From Tianweitania aestuarii (GTDB lineage: Bacteria; Pseudomonadota; Alphaproteobacteria; Rhizobiales; Rhizobiaceae), in NCBI RefSeq assembly GCF_018457165.1, contig NZ_JAFMNX010000005.1, forward strand, positions 124,001 to 188,000: a stretch of DNA of 64,000 nt, in the 5' to 3' direction. The position numbers and the translations under genes are program-made. The notes under the pieces are model-generated. The model searched no databases. It was not told the origin of the DNA and saw nothing but the letters and a program-made list of their open reading frames with translations. Position 1 is the first letter of the stretch; each line of letters opens with the position of its first letter. This document shows positions 43,277-52,494 of the stretch, in pieces.

Positions 43277-46191
43277 GCGACTTCCTCGATGGTTGTCGTG
43301 CTGATCTTGGCGGCGCGCAAGCGACGGATCGACTGGTGGGCAAAGACGATGAGCATCAGGACAGTGGCGCCGACCACGAGCGAGAACACGCCGAGATCGA
43401 ACAGAATGGCGGTGGCAGCCGGGATTTCGCCGATCACCGGCAGGTCGATATATTGCGAGTAAGAGGTCAGGAACGGATAGCCGAACACCCAGGAGCCGAT
43501 GCCAACACAGCCGGCGATCAGCAGGCCGAGGCCGATCCAGTTCACCGGCAAGATGCGCAAACGGTCTTCCACCCACACTGTGCCGGCCGCGAGATATTGC
43601 AAAATGAAGGCCGCCGACATCGCCACGCCGGCCGCAAAGCCGCCGCCCGGCAGATCATGCCCGCGCAGGAACAGATAAGCGGCAAAAACGATGATGACGG
43701 GAAACAGCCACTGCATGATGACGGACGGCACCAGCAGGTAATCGCTGACCGTTTGTCCGGTGATGCGATCGGACCGTTCTTCGTCGGTCGCGGCCTGGAT
43801 GCGCTGCTGTTCGGGGGATTCGATCGTGTCCGGTGCCGGGCGGAAACGGCGGAACAAGGCGAAGACGGTGAGCGCCACGATGCCGAGAACCGTGATTTCG
43901 CCGAACGTGTCGAAGCCGCGGAAATCCACCAGGATGACGTTGACGACATTGCGGCCGCCGCCTTCCTCATAGGCCTTGCGCAGGAAGAAGCCGCTGATCG
44001 TGTCGGGTGAGGGCCGCGTCATGACCGCATAGCTCAACAGCGTCATTCCGAGGCCGGCAACCGCCGCCACAAGCAGGTCGCGTCCGCGCCGCAGCTTGGT
44101 GGAAATGGGCGCGCGGCCAAGTTCGGTGTCTTCCCAGCGCTTGGGCAGCCAGCGCAGACCGAGCAGAATCAGAACGGCGGTGACGATTTCCACCAGAAGC
44201 TGCGTGACCGCGAGGTCGGGTGCCGACAGCCACACGAAGGTGATGCAGGTCACCACGCCAGCCCCGCCGAGAAGGATCAAGGCGACGAGGCGGTGGAACT
44301 TGGCCTGATGCGCCGCACCCACCGCACATGCGATGCCGATCACCCAAAGAAGGGCGAAGGGGATGTCGATCTGGCCCAGTTCGAAAAGCCCGAGGCCGAA
44401 ATTGCTGTTGTAGAAGGGGATGGCAGCGGCAACCAGTGAAACGGCCACGAGCAAGCGCAGCTGCTGCTGCATGCGGCGTGTGCCGAGCGTCGCTTCCACC
44501 AGACGGGCAAAGCGCCACGACACGAACACCAGCACGCGCTCGAAGATGCGCTGGCCTTTCAAGCGCCGGAAGTAGGGCGGACCTTCTTCGCAATGGGCGA
44601 GGTAATGGCGCAAAAGCACGTAAAGCAGCGCGCCGCCGATCAGCGCGATCACAGACATGCCCAAAGGCACGGTCAGACCATGCCAGACCGCGAGGCTATA
44701 GGCTGGCGTATCCGCTCCGAGCACCGAAACAACGGCGATATGAAGGAAGGAGCCGACGGTGATTGCCGGGATGATGCCGATCACCAGACAGGCCAGTACG
44801 AGGAGCTGGATCGGCAGGCGCATGAGGAAAGGCGGTTCATGCGGCTCGCGCGGCAGATCGGCCGGACGCTCGCCGAAGAACACGGCATGGATGAAGCGGA
44901 TCGAATAGGTGACGGCAAAGGCGCTCGCGATCACCGCGACGTAAGGGGCGGCGGTATCGAGGATCGAATCTGCATGGGTTTCGATCGCTTCGGCAAAGAA
45001 CATTTCCTTCGACAGAAAGCCGTTCAACAGCGGCACGCCGGCCATTGCAGCACTCGCAACCATCGCAAGTGTTGCGGTGTAGGGCATCAGCTTGAACAGA
45101 CCGCCGAGCTTCTGCATGTCTCGCGTGCCGCTTTCATGGTCGATGATACCCGCCGCCATGAAGAGCGATGCCTTGAAGGTCGCATGATTCATCATGTGGA
45201 AAATGGCGGCCACCGCGCCGAGGGGGCTGCCGAGGCTCAAGAGCAGCGTGATCAGGCCGAGATGGCTGATCGTGGAATAAGCCAGCAGGCCTTTGATGTC
45301 GCGCTGGAAGATCGCGAAATACGCGCCGAGCAGGAGCGACGCTGCGCCGGCAAAGCCGGTCAGCCAGAACCATTCATAGGTTCCGCCGAGCACCGGCCAG
45401 AGACGCGCCATCAGAAACACGCCGGCCTTCACCATGGTGGCGGAATGCAGGAAGGCGGAAACGGGCGTGGGGGCCGCCATCGCGTTGGGCAACCAGAAAT
45501 GGAACGGGAACTGCGCGCTCTTGGTAAAGGCGCCGAGCAGAACCAGGCAGATGGCTGGCACATAAAGCGGGTGCGATCGGATCAGGTCGCCCGAATCCAG
45601 CACGGCGTCGAGATCATAGCTGCCGACGATATGGCCGATCAGCAAAACGCCCGCGAGCAGTCCCAGGCCGCCCACACCGGTAATCGTCAGCGACATGCGC
45701 GCGCCATCGCGCGCATCGGCCTTCTGGTACCAGTAGCCGATCAGCATGAAGGATATGATGCTGGTGAGTTCCCAAAATACGACCAGCAGGATCAGATTGC
45801 CCGACAGGATGATGCCGAGCATCGCGCCCATGAAGGCGAGGAAGAAGGCGTAGAAGCGCGGGATCGCGTCGTCCGGCGACATGTAATAGCGCGAGTAGAT
45901 GACGACGAGGAAGCCGATACACGTGACCAGCATCGAGAACAGCCAGGCGAACCCGTCCATCCGCAGGCTGAAGGACAGGCCGAGCGTCGGCAGCCATTCT
46001 ATGTTGAGCCGCACCGGCGTGCCGGTGGCAACGGCCGGGAAAAGGCTGGCCGACAACACGACCGCACCCAGCGTGACGAGGGCTGCCGCCCATGTTTCGG
46101 CGTTACGGGCATTGGGTGGAAACAAGGCTGCGAGGCAGGCGCCTGCGAAAGGCAGGGCGATCAGCATCATCAGCATGGTTTCACTGTTCAT
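43273..46191 (-). CDS. phaA: Monovalent cation/H+ antiporter subunit A (A+B fusion)
   Basis: A 972-residue membrane protein and first gene of the operon. The N-terminal 650 residues are NuoL-like, with WFWELTSIISFMLIGYWYQ-type sequence near 140 and KSAQFPFHFWLPNAMAAPTPVSAFLHSATMVKAG near 225-260. Residues of roughly 680-800 are the MnhA C-terminal/MbhE-type region. The last 170 residues (LLVPSVIMQWLFPVIIVFAAYLFLRGHDLPGGGFAAGV) are a complete MnhB domain. The A+B fusion is usual in Rhizobiales Pha systems. ATG at 46191. Divergent from the XRE regulator gene. Confidence 0.94.
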   Translation of the reverse strand: MNSETMLMMLIALPFAGACLAALFPPNARNAETWAAALVTLGAVVLSASLFPAVATGTPVRLNIEWLPTLGLSFSLRMDGFAWLFSMLVTCIGFLVVIYSRYYMSPDDAIPRFYAFFLAFMGAMLGIILSGNLILLVVFWELTSIISFMLIGYWYQKADARDGARMSLTITGVGGLGLLAGVLLIGHIVGSYDLDAVLDSGDLIRSHPLYVPAICLVLLGAFTKSAQFPFHFWLPNAMAAPTPVSAFLHSATMVKAGVFLMARLWPVLGGTYEWFWLTGFAGAASLLLGAYFAIFQRDIKGLLAYSTISHLGLITLLLSLGSPLGAVAAIFHMMNHATFKASLFMAAGIIDHESGTRDMQKLGGLFKLMPYTATLAMVASAAMAGVPLLNGFLSKEMFFAEAIETHADSILDTAAPYVAVIASAFAVTYSIRFIHAVFFGERPADLPREPHEPPFLMRLPIQLLVLACLVIGIIPAITVGSFLHIAVVSVLGADTPAYSLAVWHGLTVPLGMSVIALIGGALLYVLLRHYLAHCEEGPPYFRRLKGQRIFERVLVFVSWRFARLVEATLGTRRMQQQLRLLVAVSLVAAAIPFYNSNFGLGLFELGQIDIPFALLWVIGIACAVGAAHQAKFHRLVALILLGGAGVVTCITFVWLSAPDLAVTQLLVEIVTAVLILLGLRWLPKRWEDTELGRAPISTKLRRGRDLLVAAVAGLGMTLLSYAVMTRPSPDTISGFFLRKAYEEGGGRNVVNVILVDFRGFDTFGEITVLGIVALTVFALFRRFRPAPDTIESPEQQRIQAATDEERSDRITGQTVSDYLLVPSVIMQWLFPVIIVFAAYLFLRGHDLPGGGFAAGVAMSAAFILQYLAAGTVWVEDRLRILPVNWIGLGLLIAGCVGIGSWVFGYPFLTSYSQYIDLPVIGEIPAATAILFDLGVFSLVVGATVLMLIVFAHQSIRRLRAAKISTTTIEEVA

Positions 46192-46298
46192 TCCCGCCCG
46201 GGCCCTCTCAACACGTCAAATCGCTCTTGTGGTATATCGCCCATTATGGTTGACTTATGGCCGAAACAGCAAGGGCCTTTGTGAGGGTTTTTGATTGA

Positions 46299-46550
46299 AT
46301 GCCGTTATTTCCGGAACAATGTCGTGCAGCGCGCGGCCTGCTCAACTGGACGCAGGAGCAGCTGGCTGTCACGGCCGGCGTTTCGCGCAGCACGATCAAG
46401 GATTTCGAGTGCCATCGCCACGCGCTGCACCGGTCCTCGGAAGATCTGCTGATCCGGGCGTTCGAGGACAGGGGCGTCGAGCTGTTGTTTGAAGGCAAGG
46501 AGGGGTTCGGCGTGCGGCTTTCACCGTTGGATGCCGCCAAGGCTTCCTGA
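46299..46550 (+). CDS. Small XRE-family helix-turn-helix regulator
   Basis: An 83-residue protein that is nearly all helix-turn-helix: QCRAARGLLNWTQEQLAVTAGVSRSTIKDFE, followed by a short dimer-type tail (AFEDRGVELLFEGKEGFGVRL). It is divergent from phaA with a 107-base shared upstream region, so it could regulate the pha operon or itself; nothing in the sequence proves that. Confidence 0.85.
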   Translation: MPLFPEQCRAARGLLNWTQEQLAVTAGVSRSTIKDFECHRHALHRSSEDLLIRAFEDRGVELLFEGKEGFGVRLSPLDAAKAS

Positions 46551-46580
46551 AAAGAACAAAGGCTTGCCCATGAGCAAGCC
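46551..46580 (-). terminator. Intrinsic terminator of the SDR gene
   Basis: On the minus strand GGCTTGC-TCATGG-GCAAGCC is followed by TTTGTTCTTTT, 21 bases after the SDR stop. It also overlaps the end of the convergent XRE gene region. Confidence 0.75.
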
Positions 46581-46600
46581 TCTCGATCCTTTCCGCTCCC

Positions 46601-47626
46601 TCAGCGCAGGCGGCGTTTGCGCCCGACGGGCTTCCGCTTCGGCTTGAGCCGCGACCGCAAGGCCATTGCGCCCAATCCGAGCACAGCCAGGCCGCCAACG
46701 GCACCAACCGCGATAACGGTTGCCAGCGCGCGCTGTTCCGGCGAGCGCAAACCGCCGTCGATCCCCTGAACCTGGGTGGGCGGCGTAAACAGGTTGCCGT
46801 TGCTCTTTGCGATCGGCTCGGCTTGGTCGAGATAGGATCGCATGAAGATCCCCATGAAGCGCGTGATGTAGCGAGGAAAGAGGGTCGTTCCTAGGCGGAT
46901 CAGGCTCGAACCCTCGCCGATGAGGATCGTGGAGCGCGGATTCTCGGCAGCGCTGAGCACGGCTTTCGCAACACGGCGCGCGTCGATCACCGGTGGCGGT
47001 GCGGTCAGCACCTTACCCGTGAAGTTACCGGCATTGTGGATGCCGGGCGTGTCCACGAAGGTCGGATAGATATCGCAGATGTGAATGTCTGGATGATCCA
47101 CCAGCTCGCCGCGCAGGGCCTCGCTGAAGCCCCTTAGCCCGAACTTGCTGGCGCTATAGGTCGCCGCGAACGGAACGGCTGCGAAGGCGCCAACAGAAAT
47201 CATGTTGACGAAAGTACCGCGATCCTGGCGCAGGAAGATCGGCAAAACGGCATGGGCATCGTTGATGTGGCCGATCAGACTGGAGCGCAGCACCTGCTCA
47301 TGCGCTTCGATCGGCGTTTCATGGAATGCGCCAACGGCACCGACACCGACATTGGACACCCAGACATCGATCCGGCCGCCGAATTCGAGCGCCTTTTCGG
47401 CCAGGGTCTTCACGGCTGCCGAGTCTGTAACGTCGGTTGGCACCACCAGCACTTCCGAGCCGAACGCCCGGCATGTCTGCGCCACCGCTTCCAGGGCGGG
47501 CTTGCCGCGCGCCGCCAGAACGAGCCGCACGCCCCGTCTGGCAAAGGCTTCCGCCGTTGCCTGACCGATGCCGCTCGAAGCACCGGTGATCACCACAACG
47601 GACCCTAGAAGTTTATGCCGTGTCAT
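46601..47626 (-). CDS. SDR family oxidoreductase with C-terminal membrane segment
   Basis: A 341-residue short-chain dehydrogenase. The cofactor loop is TGASSGIG near residue 13, with SNVGVGAVG near 87, Ser in NMISVGAF and the catalytic YSASK near 155. After the enzyme domain (about 260 residues) a hydrophobic helix (ALATVIAVGAVGGLAVLGLGAMAL) and a very basic tail (KPKRKPVGRKRRLR) suggest membrane anchoring. Substrate unknown. The start ATG at 47626 has a strong AAGGAGG site ten bases ahead. Confidence 0.88.
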   Translation of the reverse strand: MTRHKLLGSVVVITGASSGIGQATAEAFARRGVRLVLAARGKPALEAVAQTCRAFGSEVLVVPTDVTDSAAVKTLAEKALEFGGRIDVWVSNVGVGAVGAFHETPIEAHEQVLRSSLIGHINDAHAVLPIFLRQDRGTFVNMISVGAFAAVPFAATYSASKFGLRGFSEALRGELVDHPDIHICDIYPTFVDTPGIHNAGNFTGKVLTAPPPVIDARRVAKAVLSAAENPRSTILIGEGSSLIRLGTTLFPRYITRFMGIFMRSYLDQAEPIAKSNGNLFTPPTQVQGIDGGLRSPEQRALATVIAVGAVGGLAVLGLGAMALRSRLKPKRKPVGRKRRLR

Positions 47627-47722
47627 GCGCGAGCCTCCTTGTTGCTGCGGATAACCGACGAACAAGCAGGCTGTTCCCGTTCTACGTGAACTATGGGGTA
47701 GAACGCCGTGGGGGATGCGCGA

Positions 47723-48883
47723 TCAGGCGGCGACAACGAGCATGCTGGAGATCTGAACGCGGTTGCGACCGTCGTTCTTTGCCTCGTAGCAGGCTCGGTC
47801 GGAGCGCTCCAGGATCGCTTCGAACGGCTCGGGCGAACCGGAACAGATCGCCACGCCGATCGAGGCCGTGACCGACACATCGCCGGCCAGCGTACAGATG
47901 GGACGCGCATGCAGCGTCAGGCGGATATGTTCGGCCAGACGCTTGGCGAGGCGCGGCGATGTATGCGGCATCACGATGCAGAATTCCTCACCGCCGATGC
48001 GCGCCACGAGATCGCAAGCTGCCGTGTGCTCGCGCAACAGATCGGCGAAGCGTTCGAGAACAACATCGCCACAGGCATGGCCAAAGCGATCATTGATGCT
48101 CTTGAAGTGGTCGAGGTCGATCACGAGGATGGCGGTGCCGGGCTGCACGAGCCGGCGCCCGAGCTGGTCGAACAGAGCGCGGCGGTTCAGGAGGCCGGTG
48201 AGCGGATCCGTCATGGCGGCATTGTGGTGGCGTCGCGCGACCCGCGTCTGGTTCAAGGCAAGCGAGATCGCACCGATGCCGGTGATGCCGATGATGGCCA
48301 TGATCGAGTTGAGATCTTCGGCCCAGTTGGCCGGGCGCGCGGTCAGGATCATCTGGCCTTCGATCATGATCGGAATGCAGCAAAACAGGAAAGATACGGC
48401 CGTTGCGCAGTAAAGCACGGCGTTGACCGCCATCGGCAAAGGCGCTTCGTGCCGCCCAAGCCAGGAATGCATCCCGCACATCATCAGCAGGCCGGCAATC
48501 GCGACATTGGCCAGAATGGTTGCCGGTCCCGACAAGCCGGCTGCGAAAGCGATGGCCATCGGCAGAATAGCCACCAGACCGAGCCAGACCTGATGCGTCC
48601 AGAAGGCTTTGTTCCAGCGAAACTGCAGGCAGCCTGCGTGAACGAGAACAAAACCCAGGATAAGGAAGGCGAACGACCCGCATTGAACCGCCGGATGGTA
48701 GCTTCTGTCGAGCAAGCCAAACAGGATCACGCCGATCACGATCAGCACCAGGGCAAAGGCCCAGGTCAGAAGAAAGCTGTCGGTTCTTGTCGTAACCCAG
48801 CTCAACAGCAAGGTGACGCAGAGGGCTGCGCCCGAAAAACCTATCGCTGCAAGTAGGGAATACTGATCGAGAAGCATGTCCAC
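47723..48883 (-). CDS. Membrane-bound diguanylate cyclase (GGDEF)
   Basis: A 386-residue protein with about six to seven helices in residues 8-205, then a GGDEF domain: DPLTGLLNRRALFD, VIDLDHFKSINDRFGHACGD and the active-site GGEEF (VARIGGEEFCIV). It should synthesise cyclic di-GMP. The start is a GTG at 48883 or the ATG at 48877. This is the second cyclase in 12 kb; they are not duplicates of each other outside the catalytic domain. Confidence 0.9.
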   Translation of the reverse strand: MDMLLDQYSLLAAIGFSGAALCVTLLLSWVTTRTDSFLLTWAFALVLIVIGVILFGLLDRSYHPAVQCGSFAFLILGFVLVHAGCLQFRWNKAFWTHQVWLGLVAILPMAIAFAAGLSGPATILANVAIAGLLMMCGMHSWLGRHEAPLPMAVNAVLYCATAVSFLFCCIPIMIEGQMILTARPANWAEDLNSIMAIIGITGIGAISLALNQTRVARRHHNAAMTDPLTGLLNRRALFDQLGRRLVQPGTAILVIDLDHFKSINDRFGHACGDVVLERFADLLREHTAACDLVARIGGEEFCIVMPHTSPRLAKRLAEHIRLTLHARPICTLAGDVSVTASIGVAICSGSPEPFEAILERSDRACYEAKNDGRNRVQISSMLVVAA

Positions 48884-49056
48884 CGTATAACCGGGCTATG
48901 CCAAAGGTGTATAATCGTCATGCTTGAATTCATAGGTCGCTTGGAAACACGGCCCGGAAACGCAAGTATCATCGCCTGACATCATGACCAAACGGTTAAT
49001 GACCGGTGGCCTGCACCAACGCTGCACGGTGCTCGATCAGTCGGTCTCTTCGACGG

Positions 49057-49089
49057 AAAAAGGCGACCGCCGGTGGGACGGTCGCCTTT
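49057..49089 (-). terminator. Intrinsic terminator downstream of the DUF4214 gene
   Basis: AAAAAGGCGACCG and CGGTCGCCTTT form a strong stem with a nine-base loop. On the minus strand the stem is followed by a T run, 94 bases after the DUF4214 stop. The 299-base stretch 48884-49182 holds no gene. Confidence 0.85.
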
Positions 49090-49182
49090 CGCATGGAAGG
49101 CTTCAAACTAAAGGGGGAACGCAGAGCCTTCCGGGCTGTCCCGGCGCGCGCGGGGAAGGAGCGCCGGGAGTTTCGCGTTCGA

Positions 49183-50286
49183 TCAGGCTGCCAGGAAGAA
49201 GCCGTTGTCGATCGTTGCACCGACAAGCGCGACGTTTTCGGCGCTGTCGGAGAAGCCGGCAAGAACCTGGGCCCGGCTTTGCACGCCTGCATCGAGCTGG
49301 TCGGTCCAGTAATCGATCCCGGCATCTTCGCCCGAGCGTTGCAGGATGTTCTCGTAAAGTTCTTCGATGAAGTCCTGCGTGCTCAGCGCTCCATAGGTCT
49401 GCTGGAACTCGCGCGAAGACAGGAAGTCCGCCGCAACCTGCGTCATGCCCTTGGCACCGCTGTCGAGAACGTCGATCCAGTAATCGAGACCTGCCGCATC
49501 CGGTGCGCGGTCGAAGGCCGCCTGATAGATGCGATAGGCATAGCCCGCGGTTTCGCCGATGCCGGTGTCGAGATGGAGCGTACCGTCGGAAAAGGCGACG
49601 CGCTCCACGTTCTGGAGATAATCGACCTTGTCGCCGTTGGAAATGAACACGCCATTGGCTTGCACCGCATAGTTGAAGCCGGACGCGGATGTCCCGTAGG
49701 AAACCTGATCCGTTCCACCCATGCCTTCGACGAAGTAGGACTGGCTTGCATCGAGCACGAACTGATCGGAGCCACCCGTGCCCATCAGCACGATGTCGAA
49801 ATCGCCGGGATCTGTGCTGTTGTCGGGAATGCCGTTGTTGTCGAGATCGCCGCTGATATCGAGACCGAGATTGATCGTGTCGAGAAGATTGACGTCGATC
49901 AGGCCATCGCCGTCGCGATCCAGAAGCGATGCGTTGATGCCATCATTGAGCAGTCCGACATCGACCAACCCGTCGCCATCGCGGTCGAGAACCGCCACGC
50001 TCAAGAGATTGCTGCCATTGTCGTCGGGCAGAATGCCGAGCTTGAGCAGGGCCTGTTCGTCAAGCAGGTTGACGTTGACCAGCCCGTCGAGCAGGCCGGT
50101 CGTGTTCACGCCGCTCAACAAACCGCCGCCGCTGCCGCCGGTGATGGGGTTCAACAAGCCACTGAGCCCACCAAGCCCGACACTCGCAGACCCACTTCCA
50201 GAAACACTTCCAGTTGGGCCGCTGACACCCAGCAAGCCATCAACCGTATCTCCTACACCTGGAATGATATTACCAACCAAAGCCAT
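49183..50286 (-). CDS. DUF4214-containing, calcium-repeat protein, probably secreted
   Basis: A 367-residue protein without a classical signal peptide. The N-terminal 60 residues are Gly/Ser-rich (GDTVDGLLGVSGPTG). Residues of roughly 95-165 carry Asp-rich calcium-type repeats: DRDGDGLVDV, DRDGDGLIDV and DLDNNGIPDN. Two DUF4214 copies follow (AYRIYQAAFDRAPDAAGLDYWIDVL and ELYENILQRSGEDAGIDYWTDQL). Proteins of this make-up are often exported by type I secretion and may be adhesins or S-layer-like; no exporter gene is nearby. The start ATG at 50286 has GGAGG six bases ahead; the longer frame is not used. Confidence 0.82.
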   Translation of the reverse strand: MALVGNIIPGVGDTVDGLLGVSGPTGSVSGSGSASVGLGGLSGLLNPITGGSGGGLLSGVNTTGLLDGLVNVNLLDEQALLKLGILPDDNGSNLLSVAVLDRDGDGLVDVGLLNDGINASLLDRDGDGLIDVNLLDTINLGLDISGDLDNNGIPDNSTDPGDFDIVLMGTGGSDQFVLDASQSYFVEGMGGTDQVSYGTSASGFNYAVQANGVFISNGDKVDYLQNVERVAFSDGTLHLDTGIGETAGYAYRIYQAAFDRAPDAAGLDYWIDVLDSGAKGMTQVAADFLSSREFQQTYGALSTQDFIEELYENILQRSGEDAGIDYWTDQLDAGVQSRAQVLAGFSDSAENVALVGATIDNGFFLAA

Positions 50287-50562
50287 GACTACCTCCTTCT
50301 TGGTTTGTGGGGGTAGGCTGGCCAGCGGAATTAAAGTACCTGTTAATTCAACGCTCGGTTTTAGAAACAAACGAAAATCTCTACCTGAAGTAGAATCCAT
50401 GATTTATGTACACTTATACTACAGTGGCTGTTCTGGCATGTCGCAAAAGCACGGTGATCCAGTCATCGCTCTGGCATCCCTGGTCGCGCTTCGGCCGTGT
50501 TGCGCTTGACGGAAAGGGATTCGGCGACTAGCCCGGCCAAAACATCCGCCGGAGCTTACCCG

Positions 50563-51249
50563 ATGTTCCATTCGACGATCATGGCCCCCTCGGTTCTGTC
50601 CGCCGACTTCGCGCGGCTGGGCGAAGAAGTCGAAGCGGTTGTGGAAGCGGGCGCCGACTGGATCCACCTCGATGTGATGGACGGGCATTTCGTGCCCAAC
50701 ATCACCTTCGGCCCCCCGATCATCAAGGCGATCCGCAAGCACACGGATGCCTTCTTCGATTGTCATCTGATGATCGCCCCCACCGACGCTTATCTGGAAG
50801 CTTTCGCGGATGCGGGCTGCGATGCCATCACCGTGCATGCCGAAGCCGGGCCGCATCTCGACCGTTCGTTGCAGGCCATCAAGGCGCTGGGCAAACAGGC
50901 CGGTGTGGCCTTGAACCCGTCTACGCCTGAAAGCGTCATCGACTATGTGCTCGACCGGCTCGACCTTGTTCTCCTGATGACAGTCAATCCAGGGTTCGGC
51001 GGACAGGCCTTCATTCCCGCCGTGCTGGACAAGGTGCGCCGGGTGAAAACGATGATTGGCGACCGGGACATCAAGATCTCGATCGATGGCGGCGTGACAC
51101 CGCAAACCGCGCCGCTGCTTGCAAAGGCGGGTGCGCAGGTTTTGGTTGCGGGATCGGCCGTGTTCAAGCCCGGTGGTATTGAAACATACCGCAACAATAT
51201 TCTTTCCATCCGTCAGGCGGCGGACAATGCGCGTTCGGAGGCAGCATGA
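50563..51249 (+). CDS. rpe: Ribulose-phosphate 3-epimerase
   Basis: A 228-residue TIM-barrel enzyme that interconverts ribulose 5-phosphate and xylulose 5-phosphate (pentose phosphate and Calvin cycles). It shows [36 protein letters not shown] with metal ligands, [23 protein letters not shown] and [15 protein letters not shown]. The start ATG at 50563 ([10 protein letters not shown]) fits the family. It overlaps gph by four bases. Confidence 0.96.
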   Translation: MFHSTIMAPSVLSADFARLGEEVEAVVEAGADWIHLDVMDGHFVPNITFGPPIIKAIRKHTDAFFDCHLMIAPTDAYLEAFADAGCDAITVHAEAGPHLDRSLQAIKALGKQAGVALNPSTPESVIDYVLDRLDLVLLMTVNPGFGGQAFIPAVLDKVRRVKTMIGDRDIKISIDGGVTPQTAPLLAKAGAQVLVAGSAVFKPGGIETYRNNILSIRQAADNARSEAA

Positions 51250-51926
51250 TCTCTTGGCCCAAAGCGGTTCTGTTTGATTTCGACGGCACCTTGATCGATT
51301 CCGCTCTCGATATTCATGCCGCCACCAACATGCTTCTGGCGCGCGACGGGCTTGGTCCGCTCAGCCTGCCGGACGTGAAGGCGATGATCGGCGAGGGTAC
51401 CCGCAAGCTGGTGGAACGCGCCTTCGCGGCAGCGGGCCGTTCGCTGGATGATGCCGAGCTGGACGACAAATATGGGCAGATGGTGCCGCTTTATGCCGCC
51501 AACCTCACCAAGCTGACGCAACTGATGCCGGGTACCACCGAGGCGTTGACCGCGCTGCAGCGCGACAAGGTCGCGATGGCGCTTGTTACCAACAAGCCAG
51601 ACTTCGCCATTGCCGAGATCCTCGAGCATTTCGATCTTGCCAATTATTTCCCGGTGATCGTTGGCGGTGAATCCGGCGTGCCGCACAAGCCGGCACCCGA
51701 CATGTTGTATCTCGCCTTGGAAAAGCTCGGCGTGGAAGCCGGAGATGCCCTGTTCGTGGGCGACAGCCCGGCCGATGCGCGCTCTGCCCAGGCGGCAAAC
51801 ATGAAGCTCGTTCTGGTTGAAGGCGGGTATTCGCGTGAACCGCTCGAAAGCCTCGGTGCCGACGTCGTTCTGCAGGATCTGAGCGAACTAGAAGCAGCGC
51901 TTGCCCGTCTTGCACCGAAAGGCTGA
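51246..51926 (+). CDS. gph: Phosphoglycolate phosphatase
   Basis: A 226-residue HAD hydrolase: nucleophile motif [11 protein letters not shown] (residues 10-20), LVTNKPDF near 114, Lys in [15 protein letters not shown] near 143 and the metal motif [11 protein letters not shown] near 172. It removes phosphate from 2-phosphoglycolate, a by-product of DNA repair or Rubisco. Being coupled to rpe (ATGA) is a common arrangement and supports the call. Confidence 0.9.
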   Translation: MISWPKAVLFDFDGTLIDSALDIHAATNMLLARDGLGPLSLPDVKAMIGEGTRKLVERAFAAAGRSLDDAELDDKYGQMVPLYAANLTKLTQLMPGTTEALTALQRDKVAMALVTNKPDFAIAEILEHFDLANYFPVIVGGESGVPHKPAPDMLYLALEKLGVEAGDALFVGDSPADARSAQAANMKLVLVEGGYSREPLESLGADVVLQDLSELEAALARLAPKG

Positions 51927-52011
51927 AGCGCAGCGGGTGGCAAGATCTGCTTAATGTCCGTCAACAGGCGTGTTCAGTGAACGTCAAGCATTGGCTGATA
52001 GGTGTCCCGTC

Positions 52012-52377
52012 ATGGGGAAGCTTCTGATTGTTGAAGACGACGAATCGGTGCGCATGTTTACCGCGCGTGCCTTGACCGCGTCCGGGCACACTGTGGAAAC
52101 GGCGGCCGACGGCGAAGATGGGCTGGCGGCGATCACGGCCGCTCATGGCCAGTTCGACCTCGTTCTGTCGGATATTCGCATGCCTGTCATGGACGGCATC
52201 GACATGGCCAAGCAGGCGGCAAACGCCTTTCCTGGCCTGCGCATTCTTCTGATGACGGGCTATGCCGAACAGCGCGAGCGTGCGGCGGAACTCGAAAACA
52301 TCGTGATCGACGTCGTGTCGAAACCCTTTACGCTTGCGGATATCCGCAACAAGGTTCGAGACGCACTCGCACAGTAG
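52012..52377 (+). CDS. Single-domain response regulator (CpdR-like)
   Basis: A 121-residue receiver domain with no output domain. The acidic pair is in LLIVEDDESVR, the phosphoacceptor Asp in LVLSDIRMPVMDG near residue 55, Thr in LLMTGYAEQ and Lys in VVSKPFTLADI. In Alphaproteobacteria, stand-alone receivers like this include the CpdR adaptors that control ClpXP proteolysis in the cell cycle; the match in length is good but identity as CpdR is not proven. The start ATG at 52012 was chosen at the beginning of the fold. Confidence 0.82.
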   Translation: MGKLLIVEDDESVRMFTARALTASGHTVETAADGEDGLAAITAAHGQFDLVLSDIRMPVMDGIDMAKQAANAFPGLRILLMTGYAEQRERAAELENIVIDVVSKPFTLADIRNKVRDALAQ

Positions 52378-52494
52378 CGCCGAGACACGGGCTTCGGCTG
52401 CCGTGTCAGGAACGATCGATCACTTCGCGCGCCAGCAGGAACAAGCGCGTTTCTGCCAAGTTACTTCCTTCAGCCAAGAGGCTTTAGCCGGAGT

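Noticed and set aside
44593-46284. 563-codon plus-strand open frame
   Set aside because: Antisense to phaA; composition rich in His/Arg/Gln/Gly as expected for a shadow frame.
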